This document shows positions 1 to 8,611 of a stretch of 64,000 nt of DNA, piece by piece. This stretch comes from Streptomyces brasiliensis (GTDB taxonomy: Bacteria > Actinomycetota > Actinomycetes > Streptomycetales > Streptomycetaceae). Under the pieces are notes generated by a model that was given only the letters and a program-made list of their open reading frames with translations, was not told where the DNA came from and searched no databases. The translations under genes were made by a program, and so were the position numbers. The DNA is taken from NCBI RefSeq assembly GCF_014647875.1, contig NZ_BMQA01000035.1, positions 1 to 64,000 of the forward strand, given 5' to 3'. The number at the start of each line of letters is the position of its first letter. Within the stretch, counting starts at the first letter, position 1.

Positions 1-141
1 GTGAGAGGCACCCTGTTTCTGTCGGGCCGTCAGGCCACGGTCGTAGCTGAATACATGAGGTTGGTGCGTCGGGCCGGGTCGCGGGACCGGAGAGCTGCCG
101 AGCGGGCCCGGATCATTCTCGCGTGCGCTGACGGACGGTGA
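1..141 (+). pseudogene. N-terminal transposase scrap (IS630-like)
   Basis: A 46-codon frame runs from the window edge to a TGA at 139-141. Its second half (RRAGSRDRRAAERARIILAC) has the arginine-rich helix-turn-helix look of IS630-type transposase N-termini. No catalytic DDE region follows, so this is at best a broken remnant. It may also begin upstream of the window. The family is a guess from this short match. Confidence 0.4.
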
Positions 142-234
142 CAGCACGACCCGGATCATCTAGGACAGGGGCAACGAGCCATACTGGCCCCGAAGATCAC
201 GACCCGAACCGGGCTCCACTAAACAAAGGCGATA
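137..234 (+). repeat. Left copy of a ~100-bp inverted repeat
   Basis: This stretch, starting GGTGACAG and including the block GGACAGGGGCAACGAGCCAT, is nearly identical to the reverse complement of 1814-1915, with scattered mismatches and a 2-base gap. The two arms enclose about 1.6 kb of gene fragments. They are far longer than ordinary IS terminal repeats, so two oppositely oriented copies of one lost element are likely. The element itself is not recognised. Confidence 0.7.
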
Positions 235-339
235 GACGCTCGCTCGGTGCTGCACGAACCGGCTGGAGCTCACCTGGCAGCAAGGTTCCTTGCCGAGGTG
301 ACCGTGGCCGCCGGCACAGCTGCTGTGGATCGCCTCGTC

Positions 340-620
340 GGGGAAACGCCATTCCGGGTGTCCGGATCGCGGTCACCACCGCGCTCGGAGTCGCGGCAGG
401 TGTGCAGGCCGCGACGGCGCGGTTCATCGCGGTCAAGGACGTTACGACCGTCGTCATCACCTCGACGATCAACGGAATGGCCGCGGACGTGTGCCTCTCG
501 AGTGGCTGGGGGCGCCGGGTTACGGGCTGATAGCCCGAAGAGCCGTCGCCAGCGTCCTGATGATTGTCGGCGCGCAGCTCGGCGCCGCATTCCTGCACGG
601 GCACCTCGCCGCCGAACGTG
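340..620 (+). pseudogene. Degraded DUF1275 (YoaK-type) membrane protein fragment
   Basis: One frame reads TTALGVAAGVQAATARFIAV and then KDVTTVVITSTINGMAAD, resembling the DUF1275 pattern in which a GVQNAxARRLAVxDLTTTVLT-like segment is followed by GLAAD. After a frameshift between about 495 and 530, another frame gives a last hydrophobic helix (RRAVASVLMIVGAQLGAAFL). The start is missing and no stop follows the motif in frame. DUF1275 proteins are multi-span inner-membrane proteins of unclear function. Bases 621-833 show nothing I can assign. Confidence 0.5.
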
Positions 621-833
621 GTCGGCGTGGCCACTCTCGTCGGCTGCATGCCCGCCCGCAGCCCACGGCGTGTAGCTGGCGAGCGGCGTGCGCGGTCGGG
701 GGTTTGCGCAGGCCGTGTCGAGCCGGTTGCGGTAACGGGCGGTGTACATAGCTTGCGTCGTGAGCTGGTGACAGCTAGCCTAAGCACACAGAACGGTTTA
801 CTTAGTCGCCCGGTACTCACCGATGGAGCGGTC

Positions 834-1067
834 GTGGGAAAGCTTGATGGCAAGGTAGCGGTGATCACGGGTGGAAGAAGCGGTATGGCGCTGGCCGGCG
901 CCAAGCTGTTCGTTGAAGAAGGGGCTCACGTCTTCATCTCCGGTCGGCGGAAGGAAGCTCTGGACGAAGCCGTCAAACTGATCGGCCGAAACGTGACCGG
1001 CGTGCAGGGCGATTCGGCCAGCCTGGACGACCTGGACCGTCTGTTTGACACGGTCAAGCAGGAAAAG
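834..1067 (+). pseudogene. 5-prime part of a short-chain dehydrogenase gene, cut by IS256
   Basis: A GTG start with GGAG eight bases upstream opens a classical SDR N-terminus: beta1 KVAVITGG, a nucleotide-binding loop GGRSGMALA, GAHVFISGRR and a GDSASLDDLD segment. The loop lacks the usual GIG but keeps the GMALA form known in a branch of SDRs. Similarity stops abruptly after VKQEKG at about 1067, where IS256-type sequence begins. The catalytic half (Ser, Tyr-Lys) is absent. The piece overlaps in domain position with the next SDR fragment at 2053, so they were two different genes, not one split gene. Confidence 0.75.
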
Positions 1068-1317
1068 GGCGGTTGCGTCCTGAGAAGTGGTGTACGGGTT
1101 CGACCTGATCCGGGGGTTTGCTCGCGCGTCGGGGTGAGGCCCGCACAGACGAACGGCCACCGGCTGATCTTTCAAGACGACCAAGTCTTTGAAGGAGATC
1201 AGCGCGATGACCGCACCTGACAGTCTGCCGCTGCACGCCCCCGCGGAGGACAACCTCGCCGCGGCGAGTCCCGATCTGCTGCGCGCGATGGTCACCAAGC
1301 TTGATCGTGCCTCGTGA
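1068..1317 (+). mobile_element. Left end of an IS256-family element with truncated transposase
   Basis: Starting right at the SDR breakpoint, about 140 noncoding bases lead to ATG 1207 and a 36-codon frame (MTAPDSLPLHAPAED, then LAAASPDLLRAMVTK). That is the usual opening of Streptomyces IS256-type transposases. Similarity ends near 1299 and a TGA follows at 1315. The DDE domain is gone. An imperfect hairpin at 1164-1202 includes the GGAG Shine-Dalgarno (1194-1197) in its 3-prime arm, which could limit translation from read-through transcripts. Confidence 0.7.
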
Positions 1318-1461
1318 AGTGGGGTAGCCGGGCGTGGTGCCGGAATGCGCGGGTGTCTGCTCGGGGCGTGTACCCCGTTGACCACGGATGCTCCCTGAGT
1401 AAGCGCGGGCCATCGCACAAGTCTCCCTGGTGAACAGCCAGTTCAACCGGAGGAGCACGCG

Positions 1462-1815
1462 ATGGCATCGTCCCAGTCTGAGCTCATGCGGCTGCCCCAC
1501 TATCAACTCATTGCAGCGCCCGCGGGCAGCGCTCCGGCAACCTTCGTTGCAGCAGATCATCAGTGGCTCGTCGGGTTCAGGTTCGTCGGCCCTCTCAGGA
1601 CGCAGGTGCGGCGCTACTACCTAGTGAGCCACGCACGATGCGCGGACGATGCCGCAGTCCAGGCACTGCAGCGCGCAGAGGCGGACGAGGCGACGCTTGA
1701 TTCGAGATGGCTCGAGGTCTGCGAAGTGAGGCGAGACTTGCTCGGCGGCATTGGTCTGTTGCCGGTAACCGCTGCTTTCCCGGCTCACGGCACAGCCACC
1801 GAGAAGGCGGTATAG
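1462..1815 (+). CDS. Hypothetical protein, 117 aa, possibly chimeric
   Basis: ATG 1462 follows a good GGAGG site (aaccggaggagcacgcg). The first ten residues (MASSQSELMR) look like the start of another IS256-type transposase; after that the sequence (LPHYQLIAAPAGS onward) matches nothing I know. The upstream bases 1300-1461, beginning GTGAAGTGGGGTAG, resemble an IS left end. The frame is probably a fusion of a transposase start with unrelated sequence. Whether a protein is made is uncertain. Confidence 0.3.
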   Translation: MASSQSELMRLPHYQLIAAPAGSAPATFVAADHQWLVGFRFVGPLRTQVRRYYLVSHARCADDAAVQALQRAEADEATLDSRWLEVCEVRRDLLGGIGLLPVTAAFPAHGTATEKAV

Positions 1816-1915
1816 TGCTTTACCTTTTTTGGTGGAGCCCGGTTCGGGTTCGTGGTCTTCGGGGCCGGTATGGCTCGTTGCCCCTGTCCTTGATGATCCG
1901 GGTGGTCCTGTCACC
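1814..1915 (-). repeat. Right copy of the ~100-bp inverted repeat
   Basis: The reverse complement matches 137-234. On the plus strand this arm is followed by an unusually AT-rich stretch (about 2005-2045) containing TTGACA at 2016-2021, which could act as a promoter reading into the decayed SDR gene. Confidence 0.7.
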
Positions 1916-2052
1916 TCTCCCGGCGGCGCCGGATGGACGGGGGCGCCTCGCTTCGCTTCCCCCGCAGGTCTCTGATGGAGGGGCCCGGGACCATAGGAAT
2001 TCCCTAAGGTACCTATTGACATTTCTACTTTGCCTCTCTTTGTTTTCCGGAC

Positions 2053-2626
2053 GTGTCCGAGGCGATGTGGCCTCACTGTCCGACCTGGACGATCTGGCTG
2101 ACCGTGTGAAGGGCGAGTTCGGCACGCTCGAGGCCCTGTTCGTCAACGCCGGCATGGCAAACACCATGCCCTTGGAGTCGACGACCGAGGAGTTCTACGA
2201 CGAGCTGTTCGCGGTCAACGTCAAGGCTTCACCGTGCAGAAGCTCGCTCCGTTGCTGAGCACGGGCGCCGTTGTCGTCCTCACCACCTCGATCGCGAACG
2301 TCATGGGCATACCGACGACCAGTGTCTATGCGGCCAGTAAAGCGGCGCTGCGCTCGCTGGCCCGCACCCTCGCCGGCGACCTGCTCCCGCACGGAATTCG
2401 TGTCAACGCGATCAGCCCCGGTCCCATCGACACAGGAATTCTTGAGAAGAGCGGGATGACCGAAGAGGCCGCAGAGGAGTTCAAGGCGCAGCGGGCCGCG
2501 AACAATCCCATGAAGCGTTTCGGCACCTCCGAAGAGATCGCCACGGCTGCTGCATTCCTCGCTTTCGACGCCACCTACACCACCGGCGTCGAGCTCGCCG
2601 TGGACGGAGGCGCCACCCAGCTCTGA
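2053..2626 (+). pseudogene. SDR-family oxidoreductase, N-truncated and frameshifted
   Basis: The fragment starts inside the Rossmann fold (GDVASLSDLDDLADRVK), continues LFVNAGMANTMPLES and FAVNVKA, then loses frame near 2224-2236 and resumes in another frame as FTVQKLAPLL. The active-site Ser (VVVLTTSIAN) and the YAASK motif are present, followed by RVNAISPGPIDTGIL and the C-terminal VDGGATQL. The first ~55 residues are missing. The next gene is a relative, so this was a tandem SDR cluster before decay. Confidence 0.85.
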
Positions 2627-2749
2627 GTTAGTCCTACCGTCGTCCACGGACTCACATCGGTCGCTCGTCGGATAAACCCAGTGCGAGGGGCCAGGCATCC
2701 CGAAAATAAATCGGGGACACCTTCCGATTGAACTGACAAGGAACTCTTT

Positions 2750-3493
2750 ATGAACCAAGAAACCGTACTTATCACCGGAGGAACAAGCGGGATCGGTCTC
2801 GCCACTGCGCAATTGCTGCACAAGCGCGGCGCGAACGTCCTGGTAACCGGTCGAAACCCAGAAACGATACGATCGGCGCGCTCTGTGCTCCCAGACGAAG
2901 TCGCAATCGTGCAAGCAGACGTAGCGTCGCTCGACGACACCGAGCGTGTTATCGGGGAAGTGCGCGACCGCTTCGGATCCCTCACGGGCCTGTTCCTGAA
3001 CGCAGGAATCAACAAGGCGATGCCGTTCGAAACAGTCGACGAGAACACGTACGACGAGGTGTTCGCCACAAACGCGAAGGGGCAGTTTTTCGTGCTGCAG
3101 AAGGCACTGCCCCTGCTGGCGGACGCTGCGTCAGTAGTCTTCACTGTCGGTATCGCAGCCACCCGTGGCCTCGCGGGCATGAGCCTTGGCGCAGGCAGTA
3201 AGGGCGCGCTCCTGACGATGCTCCCCTCTCTCGCAGTCGAGCTCGCGCCGCGCGGGGTCCGCGTGAACGCGGTCAGCCCCGGCGCAATCTCAACGCCGAT
3301 TTGGACCAAGTCCGGGATGTCGGCCGAGCAGCTGACTGCGGTCACCGAATCCATGGCTGCCGCGATCCCGCTACGACGGCTCGGCGAGGGCCCGGAAGTC
3401 GCCGCAGCGGTGGCGTTCCTGCTCTCGGACGACGCCAGCTACATCACTGGAGAGAACATCGTCATCGGCGGAGGCGCCGGCCTGCGCGTTTGA
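2750..3493 (+). CDS. SDR-family protein lacking the catalytic Ser and Tyr
   Basis: This intact 247-residue protein has the full classical SDR layout: TGGTSGIG (residues 9-16), NAG (84-86), N108, and C-terminal IGGGAGLRV. The catalytic Ser position is Gly (FTVGIAA, G134) and the Tyr of YxxxK is Gly (LGAGSK, G147), while K151 is kept. The neighbouring fragment at 2053-2626 retains Ser and Tyr at the same sites. The product should still fold and probably bind NAD(P) but is unlikely to do normal SDR chemistry. It could be a pseudoenzyme, a regulatory subunit, or an early pseudogene. ATG 2750 follows AAGGAA. Confidence 0.9.
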   Translation: MNQETVLITGGTSGIGLATAQLLHKRGANVLVTGRNPETIRSARSVLPDEVAIVQADVASLDDTERVIGEVRDRFGSLTGLFLNAGINKAMPFETVDENTYDEVFATNAKGQFFVLQKALPLLADAASVVFTVGIAATRGLAGMSLGAGSKGALLTMLPSLAVELAPRGVRVNAVSPGAISTPIWTKSGMSAEQLTAVTESMAAAIPLRRLGEGPEVAAAVAFLLSDDASYITGENIVIGGGAGLRV

Positions 3494-3897
3494 CCGAACA
3501 TGACCGCCATGCCGTTCTGCTGGCTTGGACGACGCGGGTCGTCTCCGTGCATCCGTCCAGTGCTGTGACCGGAAAGGTTCACCGGCTCGCGACGCCCGGC
3601 ACGGCACCTCGCAAGGCCGGCCACAGCACTAGTTACCCAAAGTCGCGATCGGGACACGTCTCTGACCTGTGCCGTCCTGGAATTTGGGGCATCAAGGCGG
3701 GTGACGCGGCCAGTTCGGCGACGTCGTCGCCGAACTGGCCCGCTGCCGTCGATGGCCAGCGTCTCTTCCCGGCGGGCGACCGGGCCGGTGCCGGGATCAG
3801 CGGCATGTGGGCGTGGTGGGCAAGTCATCAACCCGGTCGACGAGAACGCAGAGCGGTCAGAACTGATGACGCTGCGGATGAAGAAAAGGAGCCAAGG
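3494..3897. other. Intergenic stretch, no gene seen
   Basis: About 400 bases without a credible coding frame on either strand. It holds one strong hairpin (3708-3740, listed separately) and, just before 3898, the ribosome-binding site of the truncated pntA. Confidence 0.5.
3708..3740 (+). terminator. Perfect 15-bp hairpin, probable terminator
   Basis: GGCCAGTTCGGCGAC at 3708-3722 pairs perfectly with 3726-3740 around a 3-base loop. There is no T-run, as is common for Streptomyces terminators. It lies 215 bases past the SDR stop and 157 before the pntA fragment, so it could separate the two. Confidence 0.55.
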
Positions 3898-4290
3898 ATG
3901 CTCATCGGTGTCACGAAGGAGACGCTGCCCGGCGAAACCCGGGTAGCCGCGACACCTACGACGGTGAAGCAGCTGATCAAGCTGGGCTACGACGTGGTTG
4001 TCGAGTCCGGTGCGGGCCAACTGTCCACCTTCGCCGACGAGGCGTATGCCGCAGCCGGAGCCCGGATTGGGACCGCCGACAACGCATGGGGTGCCGACGT
4101 GGTGTTCCGGGTCAACGGGCCCACCGTGCCGGAAGTGCAGAACGTCCGGGACGGCTCGACTTTGGTCAGCCTGCTCGCGCCAGCGCGCAACGAGGAACTG
4201 GTCGAGGTGCTCGCTGCCCGGCCGATCACGGCGCTCGCCATGGACGCGGTGCCGCGCATCAGCCGCGCGCAGTCGCTCGACGTGCTGTCG
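3898..4290 (+). pseudogene. pntA: 5-prime part of pntA (NAD(P) transhydrogenase alpha)
   Basis: ATG 3898 follows AAAGGAG. The product begins MLIGVTKETLPGETRVAATP, the typical N-terminus of the transhydrogenase alpha / alanine dehydrogenase domain, and runs about 131 residues to SLDVLS, well inside the N-terminal domain. It then breaks directly into an IS5-type transposase C-terminus at 4291. The NAD-binding second half and the membrane part are lost. A second, shorter pntA 5-prime piece lies on the minus strand at 8380-8502. Confidence 0.8.
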
Positions 4291-4387
4291 CCGGCTCCAC
4301 CGTCGCTACGAGCGCAAAGCCGAGCACTTCCTTGCCTTCACCAGCATCGCTTGCACCCTCATCTGCTACCGCAGGATGGCCAAATGA
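4291..4387 (+). mobile_element. C-terminal end of an IS5-family transposase
   Basis: In a frame different from pntA, about 31 residues (RRYERKAEHFLAFTSIAC, then LICYRRMAK and stop) match the conserved C-terminus of IS5-type transposases, including the final LICYRR. Nothing of the rest of the element remains. The join is sharp at about 4291. Confidence 0.8.
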
Positions 4388-4655
4388 GATGACGTCTAAG
4401 GGACGGGCGGGATGGGCGGCGCTGCCGCGGCCGGGGATCGGGGCGCGCTCGGCTGGTTGCGCGTCGGCCGGGGCCCCCGCGCCGCGCCGCCACCGCGGCG
4501 GCGGAGCCGGGACGGAATTCGTCGGCACCCCCTCGTCCTCCGATCCCCAGAGCAAGGTCACCGTCTGTGGGCTTTGTGTGAGGAACTGCAACTCCGGTAC
4601 TAGCGTGACTGAGGGTGCGGGATCCTGACACCGGACGGAACTCTGGAGGTACTGA

Positions 4656-6350
4656 GTGGACCGCCGCACTGTGATCGCGGGCAGATATGAGCTGGTGGAA
4701 CGGCTCGGCAGGGGAGGCATGGGGGAGGTCTGGACGGCCCGTGACCGCGAGCTCCACCGCACGGTCGCCATCAAGCTCCTGCAACCCGACGACAACGCTC
4801 CGCCCGAGTTTCTCCAGCGCTTTGAACGCGAGGCAGTGGCCGCGGCCCAGATCAACCACCGGCACATCGCGGCCCTGTACGACCGCGGTGCTCATGAAGA
4901 CATCCGCTTTCTCACCATGGAGCACATCAAGGGGACCAGCCTCGCGAAGCATTTGCATGCCCATGCTCCGCTGTCCGTGGACCGTGCGCTGGACATCGCA
5001 CAGGAGATCTGCGAGGCCCTGGTCGCTGCGCACGCGGCGAGCATCGTTCACTACGACATCAAGCCCTCCAACGTCATGCTTACCCGCGACGGCACCGTCA
5101 AGGTCGTCGACTTCGGCATTGCGGGCTTCATCCATACGCACACCTTCACCGTCGCTCCCACCACCCTGCTCTCACCCATCGGCACCGCCCAGTACGGAGC
5201 GCCGGAACAGTTCCTCGATCACCGCGGTGACACACGATCCGACCTCTACGCCCTGGGCAGCGTCCTCTTCGCGCTCCTCACCGGACAGCCACCGTTCGGT
5301 GACGGCAGCCCCCTGTCAGTGATCCGCCGCAAACTCGACGAGGAGGCCCGCCGTGTGACCGAACTGCGTTCCGATGTTCCCGGACCCGTAGCGGACCTGC
5401 TGACGGACCTGCTCCAGTGCGATCCCGAACGGCGTCCTGGCACCGCGGCCGCTGTCCACGGGCGCATCGCCGACCTTCGCCGCGAAGTTTCCACGCTCGT
5501 CGCGACCGAACCAGCCGACCCGATAAGGGCGCCTGCGCCACCGACCGTCCCCCGTACCGCCATCGCCACGGACCCCGCCCCCGCACTTCCGTCGGCCGCT
5601 TACCCTCAAGAGCACGGCGCGGACAGTGGTCCGCCCAGCGGCGAACCACCGGAGCCGCAGGGAAAACCCACCTCTCGCGCGGTCCGAATTGGCGTAGTCA
5701 TACCGTTGTGTGTCGCCGTGATAGCCGCCTGCATTGCGTACTTTGCCGGCGTCTTGGACCACGATCAGGCACTGCCGGACGAGAAGGCCACAAAGACGCC
5801 AGTGGTCGCCAAGAAGTACTTGAGGATGCCGGACCTGTGCGGCTACCTGCGAAGCAACGAGATGCACGGCTTCAAGGAACTCGGCGTCTACGATCTGTCC
5901 GATTCCGCCAACACCAGCAAGAAGGCCAACTGCGGCTGGACCGAGCCGGACAGCGCAAACGGCGACCTGTACGACTTCAAGCTGACGGTCAGCGCGGAAC
6001 TGCTGGATTCCTCGCGGGACGCCGCCAAGGCGATGGCCGAGATCACTCCTGGCCGCTCCGAGTACGGACCGATGACCACGAGCAAGGTCTCCCAGACCGA
6101 GGAACTCCCTGACGGCGCGATGCAGAAGGTTAGGGATGAGGAGAAGGACAAGGAAACGAAGTACAACTTCACCAGGATCGAATTACGGCAGGAAAACCTC
6201 CGCATCACGGTCGCCTGGAGTAATTGGACGCGGGCCGACGATTACAAGATCACCGAGCAGACGACGAGTCAGGCCTGCAAGGAGGCCCGCATGCTGGTCG
6301 GATTTCTTGAGGACGAACCCGAGAACAAGACAAAACCGGTCTGGGGATGA
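4656..6350 (+). CDS. Receptor-type Ser/Thr protein kinase (PknB-like)
   Basis: 564 residues from GTG 4656, eight bases after GGAGG. The cytoplasmic kinase domain spans residues ~11-275: glycine loop GRGGMGEV (18-25), ATP-anchoring K40, catalytic loop HYDIKPSN (D134), DFG 152-154, APE at the end of the activation segment. HYD in place of HRD occurs in some kinases and drops the arginine that contacts the activation loop. A proline-rich linker (~280-340) leads to one membrane helix (~346-366). The outer C-terminal domain of ~190 residues, with cysteines in CGYLRS and ANCGW, resembles DUF3558-like sensor folds. No PASTA repeats. Neighbouring genes are fragments, so the substrates are not suggested by context. 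A weak promoter candidate is TTGTGT / TACTAG at 4574-4603. Confidence 0.93.
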   Translation: MDRRTVIAGRYELVERLGRGGMGEVWTARDRELHRTVAIKLLQPDDNAPPEFLQRFEREAVAAAQINHRHIAALYDRGAHEDIRFLTMEHIKGTSLAKHLHAHAPLSVDRALDIAQEICEALVAAHAASIVHYDIKPSNVMLTRDGTVKVVDFGIAGFIHTHTFTVAPTTLLSPIGTAQYGAPEQFLDHRGDTRSDLYALGSVLFALLTGQPPFGDGSPLSVIRRKLDEEARRVTELRSDVPGPVADLLTDLLQCDPERRPGTAAAVHGRIADLRREVSTLVATEPADPIRAPAPPTVPRTAIATDPAPALPSAAYPQEHGADSGPPSGEPPEPQGKPTSRAVRIGVVIPLCVAVIAACIAYFAGVLDHDQALPDEKATKTPVVAKKYLRMPDLCGYLRSNEMHGFKELGVYDLSDSANTSKKANCGWTEPDSANGDLYDFKLTVSAELLDSSRDAAKAMAEITPGRSEYGPMTTSKVSQTEELPDGAMQKVRDEEKDKETKYNFTRIELRQENLRITVAWSNWTRADDYKITEQTTSQACKEARMLVGFLEDEPENKTKPVWG

Positions 6351-6644
6351 ACGGATGGGGCGGTGGCGGCCTCGGGGTACCCATACCGAACCCGCCCCGG
6401 CTGCCGCATAGTTCGGCAGGGGAAGCGATGCCGCTGGTCCCGGGCAGTGAAGAACCCCAGGCCGCCCGGCACGCCCGGGGTCGCAGGCGGGACAGGGTGG
6501 CGGTGAGCGCGTCGTGGTCGTCGAGGACGGCCTGGTGAAACGCTGCGGCGAGCGGTGTGCCGTATGCGTCGGGCACGCCGCGGCCCCGCCAAGCGGCAGG
6601 GCTGGGACGGGGGTGAGCAATGCTACGGCCGTCTTGGGGGTTGC

Positions 6645-6755
6645 TCGACGTGAACGTCGTCGGCGTCGTGCGCGTCACGCACGCGTTCCTGCCGCTGCTG
6701 CGCAAGTCGTCCAACCCCGTCATCGTCAACGTGTCCAGCGGACATGGTGCCCGCC
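6645..6755 (+). pseudogene. Internal SDR fragment
   Basis: The reading LDVNVVGVVRVTHAFLPLLR, KSSNPVIVNVSSGHGA is the middle of a classical SDR (helix 4, strand 5 and the catalytic Ser region). Both ends are missing and the match stops near 6755. The flanks 6351-6644 and 6756-7146 show no confident gene. Confidence 0.6.
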
Positions 6756-6899
6756 GCTCTCCGGAGCCGGGGCGCCCGGAACGGTATCCGGCCGAGTCCG
6801 CAATGCCGGCCGTCGGTGAACAGAACGTCCAAGCGTCCGGCCATGCCGCACCTGCGGGGTCGGCCGTTCACAGGATTCAGGCCGCAGGGCCCGGTCCGA

Positions 6900-7039
6900 G
6901 GTGCCCGGCGTGATCGGTATCTCACCGCGCAGACCCGGCATGCCCTGCCGAAAGGCCATCGGCACTCGTGCCTCGGTCGGGGCGAGCCGGCCGAGGCACA
7001 AACGGAGCAACTCTCCCGGCTCCACGGTCTGGGTCATGG
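6900..7039 (-). CDS. Possible truncated hypothetical protein
   Basis: ATG 7039 on the minus strand has a good GAAGGAG site seven bases upstream and opens MTQTVEPGELLRLCLGRLAP. The plausible coding character fades after about 45 residues. I recognise no family. It could be the 5-prime end of a gene cut off by the SDR fragment next to it. Confidence 0.25.
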
Positions 7040-7146
7040 CGTCAGGCTCCTTCGCATCCACCCGGGGGTGGGGAACGGTGGACGTCGCCCTGGCACACCC
7101 AGGAAACGCGGAGCCGGGCTGGGTCCCCTCACAGCCGCGCGCGCAT

Positions 7147-7392
7147 TCAGTCGGAGACGGTGCCCGTAGCCATGTCCTGTGCGGGCACGGGACCGACACT
7201 GAACGAGCCGAGCAGGGCGAGGGCGTCGGCGGAGGTGGTGCCCGGTTCGGCTTGGTAGACGACGAGCTACTGGGTGGGGGCACTGTTGACGGTGAAGGAC
7301 TCGTAGTGCAATTCCAGGTCGCCGACCTGGGCGTGGTGGAAGAGCTTGGCCTCGCGGGTCTTGCCGCGTACGTCGTGGCGCGCCCGGGGTCC
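7147..7392 (-). pseudogene. C-terminal part of an MmyB-type regulator with an amber stop
   Basis: Read on the minus strand: GKTREAKLFHHAQVGDLELH, YESFTVNSAPTQ, then TAG, then LVVYQAEPGTTSADALALLG and a natural stop at 7147. This is the MmyB-like ligand-binding C-terminal domain found on XRE regulators in Streptomyces. The N-terminal helix-turn-helix is missing and the in-frame TAG (near 7270) breaks what is left. An intact relative is at 24485-25387. Confidence 0.75.
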
Positions 7393-7482
7393 GAGTAGGA
7401 ACGGAACAGCAAACCGGTGTCGCTGTCAGAAGTTTTGACAGTGCGCGTCTGAGCTCGACCCCCAGGTGCGGGCCCAGTGGTC

Positions 7483-8071
7483 CTAGCCTCCGGATTGCTC
7501 GATGAGTGATTCGACTCCGTCCAGCATCCGTGCGAGCCCGAATTCGAAGAGGTCGAGTTCGAGGCCGAACCCTTCCTGGTCGAAGAGAGCGGACAGGATC
7601 GGATAGGACCCAGCGGTCTGGATCGGCTCCGTCCGTGGTTCGTTGGAGGCCATCCACTCCTCGGGGGTCATGCCGGTGTCCTGCCGCGCTTGCGACTCCA
7701 GCTCGACGGCCGCCGCGACGCCCTGGGCGTACCCGAGAAGAGCGAGGTGGACGTGGATGATCTGGGTCGGTATCAGCTCCAGGCCGTTCAGGTCGCTGAG
7801 GACCCGCTCGGTGTACCGCATCGCGGGGGGGCGAGGCCATCGGCTGGGTGAGGGCAGCCATGGCTCGTGCCAGCCAGGGATGGCGCTGGTACAGGCCCCA
7901 CAACCACCGTGCCTCCCGTTCCAGTTGCGCGCGCCAGCCGGACGGTCGCGGCCCCAGCGGTTCTCCGTCCAACGCTGCCTCTGACATCAGCCGTACGAGC
8001 TCGCCCTTGCTCGGGATGTGGCGGTGGAGCGCCATGGTGGAGACGCCGAAGTCGGTTGCAACGCGGCGCAT
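7483..8071 (-). pseudogene. TetR-family regulator, frameshifted in a C7 run
   Basis: The minus-strand frame from ATG 8071 gives MRRVATDFGVSTMALHRHIP, the recognition helix of a TetR-type HTH, then KGELVRLM and a helical C-terminal domain. At a run of seven C (7827-7833) the frame breaks; removing one C joins MASPP directly to AMRYTERVLSDLNGLELIP and the rest up to IEQSGG. Before ATG 8071 the expected first HTH helix is poorly kept. Either this is a real indel in a homopolymer or an assembly error; with the missing N-terminus a pseudogene is more likely. Confidence 0.75.
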
Positions 8072-8106
8072 GAAAGAGTGCGGCGAGCCCTGTGCGACAT
8101 CCCGTG

Positions 8107-8380
8107 AGTCCTCCTGAACGCCGCCGTGTCCCTCACTTCTTCGCGGTCTGATGCAATATCAGGATTCCTGAAGCGTTCTGACCGGTTCTGACCGATCGAT
8201 GGTCAGGGTCAAGGCGAGGAGGCCCGGGACGAAGGCTCCGCGCCCGCGTTGGCACAAACGGGGGGCGGCCCCAGACGACAGCGGCGTGGAGTTCTGGGTC
8301 ACCGTCGATTCGTCCGCGACAGGGACCGGGTGCAGCAGGGACTCGCGGTGGGCCCGGGCCACGGCCACCATCCTGTCGAG
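8107..8380. other. Unassigned sequence between TetR and pntA remnants
   Basis: A minus-strand frame (DTLDRMVAVARAHRESLLHP and on to a stop at 8159) is open, but I cannot match it to a family, and it may be a frame-shifted tail of the pntA remnant region. No ribosome-binding site or promoter is convincing here. Confidence 0.3.
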
Positions 8381-8502
8381 GGTGTCCCGGCCCTCGCCTC
8401 GATCACCACGTCGTACCCGAGTTGTGTCAGCTGCTTGACGGTCGCCGGTGTCGCGGCGACGCGAGTCTCCCCTGCGGGCTCGCAAGGGACTCCAATGCGC
8501 AT
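8380..8502 (-). pseudogene. pntA: Second 5-prime fragment of pntA
   Basis: ATG 8502 (GGAG upstream) opens MRIGVPCEPAGETRVAATPA, then TVKQLTQLGYDVVIEARAG. That is the same N-terminus as the pntA piece at 3898 but clearly diverged from it, and it is lost after about 41 residues. Two different truncated pntA genes 4 kb apart suggest repeated capture or duplication before decay. Confidence 0.7.
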
Positions 8503-8611
8503 GGGAGTACTCCAATTCATTTCGGACGCGCCTCCGAGCCGAGCGGGGTGGCAATCGGCTCGGAGGCGCCGGTGGGATTCCATACCGGCGGCACGCCGTC
8601 AGACCTGCGTG

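Noticed and set aside
834..2626. One SDR gene split by an IS256 insertion
   Set aside because: The two SDR pieces overlap in domain position around the GDxASLxDLD segment and differ there, so they are from two genes.
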